Part shown: piece by piece, positions 29,126-37,096 of the stretch
How positions within the stretch are numbered: the first letter of the stretch is position 1
How the letters are laid out: each line of letters starts with the position of its first letter
From: Crateriforma spongiae
Lineage (GTDB): Bacteria; Planctomycetota; Planctomycetia; Pirellulales; Pirellulaceae
Length of the DNA: 64,000 nucleotides
Reading direction: 5' to 3'
NCBI RefSeq assembly: GCF_012290005.1
Contig: NZ_JAAXMS010000005.1
Coordinates: 62,001-126,000 of the forward strand
The notes under the pieces: generated by a model
Told to the model about the DNA's origin: nothing
The model's database searches: none
The model's input: only the letters and a program-made list of their open reading frames with translations
Made by a program: the position numbers and the translations under genes

Positions 29126-30421
29126 ATGCCACGCACTGAATTTACTCATGAAGACCGCCGGCAATTCATGCAGCGGATCACGCGGACGTGTTTGGGCGTG
29201 ACGTTCGCCGGCAGCGCGGCCGGATCAAAGTTCTTGGACCAGCCGGCGATTGCTGCAAGTGGACGCGCGGGCAAGGCCAAGCACGTCATCTATTTGTTCA
29301 TGGACGGCGCGATGACTCACTTGGACACGTTTGATCCCAAGGTCGGCGTGGAAGAGGCGGGAGAGACCAAAGCGATTCAAACGGCGGTCCCCGGCATGCA
29401 GTTCGGCGATCGGTTTCCGAAGCTCGCCAAGTTGGCCGGCGCGCTGGCGGTGATCCGGTCGCTAAGCACCGAAACCGGGGCGCACGAACAGGCCCGCTAT
29501 TTAATGCGGACGGCGTACAAGCAGATCAACAGTATTCGGCACCCTGCCCTGGGATCTTGGATGCAGGATCAACTGGGACGCGTCAACAAGGAACTGCCCG
29601 GCAACTTCTTGATCGGCAATGGCGACCGCCATCCGGGAGCCGGCTTTTTGGAACCGTCGTTGGCGCCGGTGCCGATCGCCAACCCGCAATCGGGCCTGCA
29701 GAACATCAAGCTGCCCGGGTACGTCGACGACACGATGTTCCATCGCCGGCTGACGTTGGCGTCCCGCTTTGACCGCCAGTTCCAAAACGTTCACAAGAGC
29801 CGCGAACTGGAATCTTACAACCAGCTGTATCACGAGGCCCGGCAGTTGATGGGCAGCGAACATCTGAAAGTCTTCAACCTGAAAGACGAACCCGCGGCGG
29901 TCCGCGAAGCCTACGGAAACAACAAACTGGGCCAAGGCTGCTTGTTGGCCCGTCGTTTGGTCCAAAGCGGTGCACGATTTGTCGAAGTCAGCGACGGCGG
30001 CTGGGACATGCACCAGGACTTGTACGGCCGGTTGACCGACAAGGCGGCGGCGTTGGACACCGCACTCAGTTCCCTGCTACGTGACTTGCACGCCAAGGGA
30101 ATGTTGGACGAAACCCTGGTGGTCCTGACGACGGAATTCGGACGCAAGCCGAACGTGAACCAGAATGCCGGTCGCGACCACCATCCGGGTGCGTTTTGCA
30201 GTCTGCTGTCGGGGGCCGGGATCAAGATGGGGCAGGTCTATGGTGCATCGGACGAAAAAGGTCACAGCGTCGTGGACAACCACGTGACGATCAGCGATTT
30301 CAACAAGACGATCGCCGCCGCCGCGGGGCTGCCGACGGACGAGGATTTCTATGCCCCCAACGGTCGCCCGTTCAAGATCGGTGGTGCGGAAGGGCAGCCG
30401 ATCCAGGCCCTTTTGAGCTGA
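29126..30421 (+). CDS. DUF1501 family protein with Tat signal
   Basis: This 431-residue protein opens with a twin-arginine-like signal (D-R-R-Q-F-M-Q, then a modest hydrophobic core and A-G-S), so it should be exported folded. DUF1501 proteins belong to the alkaline-phosphatase/sulfatase-like fold; seen here are L-F-M-D-G-A-M-T-H-L-D-T-F-D-P-K, the G-W-D-M-H motif, and T-E-F-G-R-K-P. The ATG at 29126 is preferred to the open extension to 29030. It follows the DUF1549 gene by about 120 bases and is probably co-expressed and functionally linked with it. Catalysis has not been established for this family. Confidence 0.92.
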   Translation: MPRTEFTHEDRRQFMQRITRTCLGVTFAGSAAGSKFLDQPAIAASGRAGKAKHVIYLFMDGAMTHLDTFDPKVGVEEAGETKAIQTAVPGMQFGDRFPKLAKLAGALAVIRSLSTETGAHEQARYLMRTAYKQINSIRHPALGSWMQDQLGRVNKELPGNFLIGNGDRHPGAGFLEPSLAPVPIANPQSGLQNIKLPGYVDDTMFHRRLTLASRFDRQFQNVHKSRELESYNQLYHEARQLMGSEHLKVFNLKDEPAAVREAYGNNKLGQGCLLARRLVQSGARFVEVSDGGWDMHQDLYGRLTDKAAALDTALSSLLRDLHAKGMLDETLVVLTTEFGRKPNVNQNAGRDHHPGAFCSLLSGAGIKMGQVYGASDEKGHSVVDNHVTISDFNKTIAAAAGLPTDEDFYAPNGRPFKIGGAEGQPIQALLS

Positions 30422-30496
30422 CCGGTCGGCGGAGACCGGTATTTTGCCGGAAACTTCCGTTTGCCAGAAACCGCGGCGGTCGGTTTAATTCCCGCT

Positions 30497-31924
30497 ATGA
30501 AACTTCCCATCGTTACCGATACCGCGTCATCCAAAGTCCCATCGCCGGCTGATTCCACCGGTGACGGCAAGGCACGCGGTCAATATGCCGTCGTCAGTCT
30601 GGGGTGCCCCAAGAACCTGGTCGATACCGAACAGATGCTGGGGCGTTTGGACCATGACGGCTACCGGATGGTGCCGGACGTCGACGACGCCGACTTTGTG
30701 ATCGTCAATACGTGCGGCTTCATTGAATCGGCTCGCGACGAATCGCTGGGCGCGATCGACGAAATGCTGCAACTCAAACGCGACGGCAAGATCCGTAACG
30801 TCGTCGTCACCGGTTGTCTGGCCGAACGTGGGCAAGGCGAACTGCTGAAGGAACGCCCCGAAATCGATGCGATGGTCGGAGTCTTTGGGCGGAATGACAT
30901 CGTGACGGTGATCGATGATCTGTACAGCGGGCTGGAAGAACAGCGGACGGTTTTCAAGCCCGCCGCGATCCAGCCGCTTTCCGATTCGATGCGATCGGCC
31001 ATCACCCCCCGGCACTTCGCTTATTTGAAAATCAGCGAAGGTTGTGACCGGTTGTGTACGTTCTGTGCGATCCCAAAGATGCGCGGAAAGCACTACAGCA
31101 AGCCGATCGAACAAGTCGTCGACGAGGCCAAACGGCTGGGTGACAGCGGCGTCCGTGAAGTCGTCGTGGTCGCACAAGACACGACCTATTACGGCATGGA
31201 CTTGTACGGTCGTCCTCGGTTGACCGAATTGCTGACGGAATTGGATAAGATCGAATCCATCGATTGGATCCGGCTGATGTACTTTTATCCGATGTACATC
31301 GACGACGATTTGATCGACGTCATTGCCGGTGCCCGGCGTGTGTTGCCCTACATCGACATGCCGCTGCAACACGCCAGCGACACGATGTTGAAACGCATGT
31401 CGCGAAAGACCACTCGCGCCAGCCAAGAAGTGATCTTGGAAAAGCTACGGCAACGGATCGACAACCTGGTCATGCGGACCACCATGATCACGGGTTTCCC
31501 CGGCGAAACTGATGACGATTTCCGTCAACTGTGTGACTTTGTCGCTGAACAAAAATTCGAACACTTGGGTGTGTTCACTTACAGCGTCGAACCGGACACG
31601 CCGGCGGCGAAACTTCCGGGCCGGGTGCCCGAAGACGTCTCGCTGCGACGTCAAGAAGAACTGATGGCGATTCAGCAGCAGATCGCCTTTGAGTGGAACG
31701 AGAGTCGTGTCGGAACCGCTGTCGATGTTTTGATCGATGCGGAAGTCCCCGATCAGCCCGGCTTGTTCATGGGCCGCAGCGTGGCCGAGGCACCCGACAT
31801 CGACGGCGTGGTGTTTGTTTCATCCGATGACCAGACCTCGACGATCGAAGTCGGGCAAATGGTCCGCTGTGAAATCGTCGTGGCCAACGGCTATGACGTC
31901 GTGGCCGCGCCATTGGATGCCTGA
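30497..31924 (+). CDS. rimO: Ribosomal protein S12 methylthiotransferase RimO
   Basis: RimO is a radical-SAM enzyme that adds a methylthio group to an aspartate of ribosomal protein S12. The 475-residue protein shows the N-terminal UPF0004 domain with its cysteines in [12 protein letters not shown] and N-T-C-G-F-I, plus a third Cys in V-T-G-C-L-A-E. The radical-SAM triad is [11 protein letters not shown], and a C-terminal TRAM domain follows. S-L-G-C-P-K-N-x-V-D-x-E distinguishes RimO from MiaB. Start at ATG 30497 leaves a roughly 30-residue unrelated leader before the domain; the in-frame extension to 30461 is less likely. Confidence 0.95.
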   Translation: MKLPIVTDTASSKVPSPADSTGDGKARGQYAVVSLGCPKNLVDTEQMLGRLDHDGYRMVPDVDDADFVIVNTCGFIESARDESLGAIDEMLQLKRDGKIRNVVVTGCLAERGQGELLKERPEIDAMVGVFGRNDIVTVIDDLYSGLEEQRTVFKPAAIQPLSDSMRSAITPRHFAYLKISEGCDRLCTFCAIPKMRGKHYSKPIEQVVDEAKRLGDSGVREVVVVAQDTTYYGMDLYGRPRLTELLTELDKIESIDWIRLMYFYPMYIDDDLIDVIAGARRVLPYIDMPLQHASDTMLKRMSRKTTRASQEVILEKLRQRIDNLVMRTTMITGFPGETDDDFRQLCDFVAEQKFEHLGVFTYSVEPDTPAAKLPGRVPEDVSLRRQEELMAIQQQIAFEWNESRVGTAVDVLIDAEVPDQPGLFMGRSVAEAPDIDGVVFVSSDDQTSTIEVGQMVRCEIVVANGYDVVAAPLDA

Positions 31925-32570
31925 TGCTCTGGCGTTCCGGCGGTGAGGTGAATGCAACCGCCAGCCGGGCAGTATCGGCCGAAAACGATCGGCGTCGGAA
32001 AGATCCACGATGTCGGGGTGAGCACGACATCGTTACCGCCCCCCGTGCTGGCTGAGGCATCGGTGCGTCCCGATCGGCGGTGGGGACACCGATCGAGACG
32101 CATCGAAAGCGTGATGAAGCATCATGCGACTTCACGGCGACGACGGGCGACGTCAGGAGTGACAGTGCGTCGGACGGCGTCGCTAAACCCTGTCATGCGG
32201 ACGTGGTGAATGCGTGTCGATTTGGACGAATTCGTTCGTTGATCGAACGTTTCATCGATCGCTGTCCGTGTGCGATCGATACGACCCGACGTATCGAACC
32301 CTGATTCACGGACGCCATACCCCTTGCCGGTGCGGGGACCAGTCGGACGTTTGAGCTGAATGATCGCTAGTGCCGTCAGCCTCGGTCCATTCTGCGCAGA
32401 CCGACTAGCGGATCAAAGCGTCCAAAACCGATCAAGTTCTTGGCGATACAGACAAGGAAACGGTTCAAAACGACCGCGCCCCGTTCATTTGGGTGGCAAA
32501 TTTGTTTTGACAGAATCGAAACAATTGTTTGCCGTCGCACCACCAATGCCCGCGCTTCGCGGATGGTCCC
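31925..32570. other. Long intergenic region upstream of the B12 regulator gene
   Basis: No gene is convincing in these 646 bases. Near the middle are two adjacent inverted repeats (32233-32280, listed separately). The last 100 bases before the regulator include AT-rich sequence (GGCAAATTTGTTTTGACAGA near 32493) that could hold a promoter, with TTGACA at 32507-32512. Confidence 0.5.
32233..32280. promoter_or_regulatory. Two adjacent dyads, candidate operator
   Basis: CGTTCG (32233-32238) pairs with CGAACG (32244-32249) across 5 bases. ATCGATCGC (32254-32262) pairs perfectly with GCGATCGAT (32272-32280) across 9 bases. The two are four bases apart in a region with no gene, about 300 bases before the CarH-like regulator, which probably binds inverted repeats. 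Confidence 0.35.
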
Positions 32571-33500
32571 ATGCAGCAGCATCTTTCCAGCATCCAAGCG
32601 TCGCGTTTGCTCGGCGTCAGCCGGTCGACGGTCAAACGAATGTGCGATGAGGGCACACTGGCGGTGGTGCGGACCCCCGGCGGCCATCGTCGCATCGCGG
32701 GTGATTCGATTCGCAGGTGGATGAATCACCGATCGGACGCCAATGCAATCAGCCATCCCGGCCCTAAACGGCGAACCAGCGTGCTGGCCGTCGAACGGGT
32801 GGTGGACATGTTGATCCGGGGCCACAGCATCGACTTGGCCGACGCCATCGTTCGGCGCTCGTGCTCGGTACCGCGTAACGGTGCAGACGACGTGTTCGCA
32901 TCGGCTCGATCGCTGGCGGAAATCATGGACCAGACGGTCGCGCCGGCGTTGTGGGAGGTCGGCAGTCGATGGGAATCGGGTCGCTTTTGCGTGTACCAGG
33001 AACACGAATGCACCGCGACGCTATGCGATGCGTTATCGATGGTGAAACAACAGATGCGAACGGGACCGATGCTGTCGATGACGGAATCGTCCGGCCATCG
33101 GTCATCAACGGCGATCAACGATAAGCCCGACGATCAGATCCACGCGGTCGGCTGTGCGGTCGGTGACGAACAACACGACGTCGCATCCAAGATGATCGAG
33201 TTGGTTTTGACCGCCGCTGGAATGACGACCCGATCCCTGGGGGCGGCGTTGCCCGTTGACAGTCTGCAAGCGGCAATCAACGATTACTGTCCGCAGATTG
33301 TCTGGCTGACTTACACTTGTGTGCAGCAGCCAGACAGCGTGGTTCAGATCAACGATCGTTTGTTTTCGTCGTTGCGTCCCGGACAGCGTTTGGTCGTGGG
33401 TGGACAGGCGCTGACGCAGTCGCTTCGTCGCCAAATGCGATTCCATTTCGCCGGCGATTCGCTGTGCCATCTGTTGGATTACCTTGTCGACTTGCGATAA
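32571..33500 (+). CDS. CarH/LitR-like B12-binding transcriptional regulator
   Basis: The 309-residue protein has an N-terminal MerR/excisionase-type helix-turn-helix (residues 7-45, [13 protein letters not shown] and T-P-G-G-H-R-R). A four-helix B12-cap domain follows, then a cobalamin-binding Rossmann domain with G-D-E-Q-H202-D-V-A, where His202 would be the lower axial ligand. The cap has the CarH photoreceptor signature W-x9-E-H: Trp134, then Glu144-His145. In CarH, adenosylcobalamin keeps the tetramer on DNA in the dark and light releases it. The residue after the Trp, His132 in Thermus CarH, which ligates cobalt after illumination, is Glu135 here, so photochemistry may differ. The ATG at 32571 is chosen from the domain boundary. 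No carotenoid or photolyase gene is adjacent. Confidence 0.85.
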   Translation: MQQHLSSIQASRLLGVSRSTVKRMCDEGTLAVVRTPGGHRRIAGDSIRRWMNHRSDANAISHPGPKRRTSVLAVERVVDMLIRGHSIDLADAIVRRSCSVPRNGADDVFASARSLAEIMDQTVAPALWEVGSRWESGRFCVYQEHECTATLCDALSMVKQQMRTGPMLSMTESSGHRSSTAINDKPDDQIHAVGCAVGDEQHDVASKMIELVLTAAGMTTRSLGAALPVDSLQAAINDYCPQIVWLTYTCVQQPDSVVQINDRLFSSLRPGQRLVVGGQALTQSLRRQMRFHFAGDSLCHLLDYLVDLR

Positions 33501-33586
33501 AGTCGATCCGGGAAACATGCCGATTCGGCGACACCCCGCAAGCACGCCTTATCGCGGCGTCGTCGCGTGGCGTGACCATCATGGAA

Positions 33587-33630
33587 GTGGGGACGACCCC
33601 ACCGCTCCGGTTCATTCAGGGACGGCCCTG
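33587..33630 (+). ncRNA. Guanidine-II riboswitch (mini-ykkC RNA)
   Basis: Two hairpins with ACGR tetraloops follow each other: GTGGGG-ACGA-CCCCAC at 33587-33602 and CAGGG-ACGG-CCCTG at 33617-33630, separated by 14 bases. Paired hairpins with ACGA/ACGG loops over G-C stems are the defining architecture of the mini-ykkC or guanidine-II riboswitch, in which the two loops kiss and bind guanidinium. The RNA ends 19 bases before the ATG of a guanidinium-exporter-type SMR gene, which is the expected target. The switch probably acts on translation by exposing the ribosome-binding region when guanidine is bound. Confidence 0.93.
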
Positions 33631-33649
33631 CGGATGCTGTGAATCGAAG

Positions 33650-33967
33650 ATGGCTTGGCTCTTTTTGGTCATCGCCGGCCTGTTGGAAATCGTTTGGGCG
33701 ATCGGCATGAAGTATTCCGATGGCTTCACCAAGTTTTGGCCGACGGTCGGAACCTTGGCGGCGATGGCGGTCAGTTTCGGATTGTTGGGCGCCGCCATGC
33801 GCACCTTGCCCGTCGGAACGGCTTATGGCGTTTGGGTGGGCATCGGAACGGTGGGCACTGTGTTGCTGGGGATCGGATTGTTCAACGAGTCCGCCGATCC
33901 GATTCGCATGCTGTTCGTCGGCCTGATCATCGCCGGCATCATCGGGCTGAAGATGACCGCGGCATAG
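33650..33967 (+). CDS. gdx: Gdx-type small multidrug resistance protein (guanidinium exporter, SugE)
   Basis: This 105-residue protein of four transmembrane helices works as an antiparallel dimer, exchanging guanidinium ion for two protons across the inner membrane. The essential glutamate is Glu13 in [18 protein letters not shown], and the W-A-x-G-x-K-Y motif separates the Gdx/SugE group from drug-exporting Emr[12 protein letters not shown] and the C-terminal [11 protein letters not shown] complete the family signature. The ATG at 33650 has no strong Shine-Dalgarno sequence, and the guanidine-II riboswitch directly upstream both identifies the substrate and explains the regulation. It is a single gene. 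Confidence 0.95.
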   Translation: MAWLFLVIAGLLEIVWAIGMKYSDGFTKFWPTVGTLAAMAVSFGLLGAAMRTLPVGTAYGVWVGIGTVGTVLLGIGLFNESADPIRMLFVGLIIAGIIGLKMTAA

Positions 33968-34140
33968 AAGCAAGTTGTGCCGGGGGCGACAGCGCCACAG
34001 ATCACGGGAACGCCACAGATCAACGGCGGCGGAAATTTTGGGGCGCCCGACGCTCGGGCGTGACGTCCGAGATGCGTGGGCAGCGGTTCACCGTCCACGG
34101 GTCAGCACCAGAAGAATCTGGAAAGAACCAGACGCCTGAG

Positions 34141-34158
34141 GGAGGCAAGAAGGCCTCC
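34141..34158 (-). terminator. Possible hairpin downstream of tRNA-Cys
   Basis: GGAGGC and GCCTCC form a 6-bp stem with a 6-base loop, 10 bases beyond the 3' end of the tRNA on the - strand. No T-run follows directly, so it may be a weak terminator or a processing signal. Confidence 0.3.
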
Positions 34159-34168
34159 GATTCAAAAG

Positions 34169-34241
34169 AGGCGACGGTGGGATTCGAACCCACGAATAAA
34201 GGATTTGCAATCCTTCGCCTTAGCCGCTTGGCCACGTCGCC
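34169..34241 (-). tRNA. tRNA-Cys (anticodon GCA)
   Basis: On the - strand the 73-base sequence begins GGCGACG (34241-34235) and its acceptor partner CGTCGCC ends at 34170, followed by U as discriminator at 34169, the usual base for tRNA-Cys. The T-arm loop reads TTCGAAT within the G-T-G-G-G stem, the D-arm carries GGCCAAGCGGCTAAGGC, and the anticodon loop ATTGCAAAT places GCA at 34208-34206, 34 bases from the 5' end. CCA is not encoded. There is no intron and no second tRNA nearby. Confidence 0.97.
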
Positions 34242-34592
34242 TGTTGATTTCGTGTTTCGCGGGGCCGCCAGGGATGTCGCGGTGACCGATCCGTCACTGG
34301 CCCGCACGTTGAAAACGCGAAAATAGGATGATCGTCCGGTTTAGTCAAGGTTGGCAGTCTTGTGCCGTCTTCGACGACCAAGCCGATCATGACGGTACTA
34401 TCGGACCATCGGGCATGGTTCCTTTAGGAAGAAATGCAGCGGTTTTGTCCTGTCGGCATGGAATTACGGTCGCCTGGGCCTCCCTGAGCCGGGTGCGGAT
34501 TTGCTGCATGGAAATGGGGCTAGCTGGACGGTTAAACTGACCACGGTTCAGCGATTGCGTCCGAAAGACAACACTTCATTGCGGGAGACACC
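34242..34592. other. Intergenic region between tRNA-Cys and moxR
   Basis: I see no gene in these 351 bases. The stretch must contain the promoter for tRNA-Cys on the - strand and for the moxR operon on the + strand, but neither has boxes close enough to consensus to place. A ribosome-binding GGGAG at 34582-34586 serves the moxR GTG. Confidence 0.45.
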
Positions 34593-35603
34593 GTGTCCGG
34601 AAGCCCCTTGGCTACGCCGTCGGAAACAGGATCGGACGACGGCACGACGGCGGTGCCGGATCCGGTGGACGCGCGGCAATTGCGTGCGCGGCTGGCCGAC
34701 GTGCAACAGAGTTTGGAATCGGTCATCCGCGACAAATCGGCGGTGATCGAAAGAGTTCTGACCGCGGTGCTGGCCGGTGGATCGGTCTTGTTGGAAGACG
34801 TCCCAGGGGTCGGAAAGACGACGTTGGCGAAATCGGTCGCCGCGTTGATCGACCTGAAATACCAACGGATCCAGTGCACCCCCGATTTGCTGCCCGCGGA
34901 CATCTTGGGCGGAGCGATTTATCAACCGTCCAGCGGGACTTTTGAATTCCGCCCCGGCCCGGTGTTTTGCAATCTTTTGATCGCCGACGAAATCAATCGC
35001 GCGTCGCCGCGGACCCAAAGTGCCCTGTTGGAGGCGATGGCCGAATCACAGGTCACGATTGACGGAAAACGCTACGACTTGGAACAGCCGTTCATTGTCA
35101 TCGCGACGCAGAACCCGTCGGGCTTTGAAGGCACGTTCCCGTTGCCCGAAAGTCAGCTGGACCGGTTCCTGATGCGGTTGTCGATGAGTTACCCGAATCC
35201 CGAGAGCGAGGTCGACCTGCTGCTTCAGCAACGCGTGTACGAGCCGTCGGCCAATCTGAAGCCGATTCTGCATCGCGAATCGCTGTTGAAACTGCAGGCA
35301 GAAGTTCAAAACACGACGTTGGATCGAAAGGTTGCCGGATACCTGGTGGACATCGTCGGGCTGACGCGTCGAGATCCTCGGCTGCGTGTCGGTTGCAGTC
35401 CACGTGGTTCAAAAATGCTGATGCGTGCGGCACAAGCCCATGCATTGTTGAAAGGCCGCGATTTTGTATTGCCCGACGACGTGGCGGAACTTGCCCCCGA
35501 TGTGCTGTCCCATCGCGTGGTTTCGCGATCGGTGTCGGCCACCATGGAAGAAGTCGGCGAGATTCTTCGCGATATCGTTTCGCAGGTGGAGGTGCCTGTT
35601 TGA
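34593..35603 (+). CDS. MoxR family AAA+ ATPase (first copy)
   Basis: MoxR proteins are AAA+ chaperones that help fold or activate protein complexes, usually with the DUF58 and VWA proteins encoded beside them. The 336 residues start at GTG 34593, with GGGAG six bases upstream. Seen are the Walker A E-D-V-P-G-V-G-K-T-T-L, Walker B L-L-I-A-D-E-I-N-R-A, sensor 1 A-T-Q-N-P, and a small C-terminal lid domain (residues about 235-330). A disordered 25-residue leader precedes the fold. The stop codon overlaps the start of the DUF58 gene, so translation is coupled. It differs from the second MoxR at 41636 in its Walker A. Confidence 0.93.
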   Translation: MSGSPLATPSETGSDDGTTAVPDPVDARQLRARLADVQQSLESVIRDKSAVIERVLTAVLAGGSVLLEDVPGVGKTTLAKSVAALIDLKYQRIQCTPDLLPADILGGAIYQPSSGTFEFRPGPVFCNLLIADEINRASPRTQSALLEAMAESQVTIDGKRYDLEQPFIVIATQNPSGFEGTFPLPESQLDRFLMRLSMSYPNPESEVDLLLQQRVYEPSANLKPILHRESLLKLQAEVQNTTLDRKVAGYLVDIVGLTRRDPRLRVGCSPRGSKMLMRAAQAHALLKGRDFVLPDDVAELAPDVLSHRVVSRSVSATMEEVGEILRDIVSQVEVPV

Positions 35604-37096
35604 ACTCGACAGCATCCAAGGACCGAATCTCGCGTCACACCGAATCGCGTCCGACGCGACGTGGGGTGTTCTGGACGCTGCTTCGTTTTCCCGTGCGAGT
35701 CTTTCGCTGGGTGCGGGCAACGATGACTCCGGTGTCGATCACCTTGCTGTTGATCACCATCGTGACGTTGAATGTCATCTGGGGTTATCCGTGGACGGGA
35801 ATGTTTGCGGCCTGTTGTTCGATGCTGTTTTTCGGCTGGATCGCCAATCGTGCATTTGGGCCACGACTGGATGTCGACGTGATGTCGGCGGTCGCTTGCG
35901 AAGCGGGCCAATCCATGATGGTCCGCGTTCATGTGCGCAACGCCGGACGGCTGCCGATCTTGCAAAGCTGGTTTCAGCTGGGGCGACTCAACCGGGACGA
36001 TGCCACCTCACGTTTGACGTCCGCGGGTGACATTGCCGCGACGACGCAATGGTCGTCACGACGAACAACCGACTGGATCGTTCAATCGTCGCGGCGACGT
36101 CTGCCGTTCTTGCGACCGGGTGAATCGATTGACCTGAATTATTCACTGGTTCCACAACGGCGTGGACGGCGCCGCTTGCCGGCGGTGAACTATGCGTCCA
36201 CATTTCCGTTTCACCTGTTTCGGTTCAGCCGAGGGCACCGCGTCGACGAAATGGTGACCGTCACGCCCCGACCTCTGACCGGCGATGACGGGGACGAAGC
36301 GATGCAGTTGATTCAATCGGTGGGACAATGGGCTCGGCGAATTTTGGCTGGTGAATCAATGGAATACACCGGCAGTCGCGAGTACCAGGTCGGCATGTCG
36401 GTTCGTCGGTGGGATTTTGCATCTTGGGCCAGGCTGGGGAAGCCGATTGTTCGCGAATTCAGTGCCAACAGCGTGATCCGCGCGACGCTATTGGTGGACA
36501 CTTCACTGACGATCCCGCCGTTATCATCCAAAGCCAGTCGACGAGATCGGCGACGGCGGATGCAGCATGACCGTCAACGGCTGGAAAAGCTGTTGAGCGC
36601 GGCCGCGACGGTCGTTCATCGTTTGACCGAAGATGGCATTCAGGTCGACTTGGCGATTACGGGACAGGACGACGAACAGGGAAACTTAGGAACCGTCACG
36701 CAGGGTGCCGTGAACCAAGCAATGCCGCTGCTGATGCGATTGGCGGTTGCCGATCGTTGTCGACCCGAACAGGCCGTCGAAACGATTGCCCAAGCAAGTA
36801 TTCGGGTGGGGTCGGGGTCTTTGTTGGTGCTGCGAAATGAATCCTTCGACCCATCGGAGGCTCACGCGGCGCTGGTCCGATCCGGCGTGCCGGTGGAACC
36901 AGCGGACGTCTTCCGATCCGTCGATCCGGCGGTGGACGGCCAGGCTTTGCTACCGCACCAAGCAAAGGTGTTGGTGATCGACGAAAAGACGACCAATCTT
37001 CCAGGCTCCGGTGCAATCAGTAGTGACGAAATGACCGATGTCACTGCGACAGTGGGGCAATCGTCAAGCCGGATGGAGCCGATCGATGCTGCATGA
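35600..37096 (+). CDS. DUF58 domain membrane protein
   Basis: The 498-residue protein is read from TTG 35600, which overlaps the MoxR stop in TTGA; no ATG is near, and a GTG lies about 20 codons in. Two membrane helices are near residues 44-80 (T-P-V-S-I-T-L-L-L-I-T-I-V-T-L onward), and the rest is cytoplasmic or periplasmic. The DUF58 core is R-E-Y-Q-V-G-M-S-V-R-R-W-D-F-A-S-W-A, corresponding to the usual 'R.Y..GD..R.I.W...A'. DUF58 proteins are VWA-like and partner MoxR ATPases. The 3' end overlaps the transglutaminase gene by 11 bases, completing a MoxR-DUF58-transglutaminase operon. Confidence 0.85.
   Translation: MNSTASKDRISRHTESRPTRRGVFWTLLRFPVRVFRWVRATMTPVSITLLLITIVTLNVIWGYPWTGMFAACCSMLFFGWIANRAFGPRLDVDVMSAVACEAGQSMMVRVHVRNAGRLPILQSWFQLGRLNRDDATSRLTSAGDIAATTQWSSRRTTDWIVQSSRRRLPFLRPGESIDLNYSLVPQRRGRRRLPAVNYASTFPFHLFRFSRGHRVDEMVTVTPRPLTGDDGDEAMQLIQSVGQWARRILAGESMEYTGSREYQVGMSVRRWDFASWARLGKPIVREFSANSVIRATLLVDTSLTIPPLSSKASRRDRRRRMQHDRQRLEKLLSAAATVVHRLTEDGIQVDLAITGQDDEQGNLGTVTQGAVNQAMPLLMRLAVADRCRPEQAVETIAQASIRVGSGSLLVLRNESFDPSEAHAALVRSGVPVEPADVFRSVDPAVDGQALLPHQAKVLVIDEKTTNLPGSGAISSDEMTDVTATVGQSSSRMEPIDAA

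Noticed and set aside
33655-34326. Long + strand frame running through the Gdx gene and tRNA-Cys
   Set aside because: It crosses a tRNA gene and is out of frame with Gdx.
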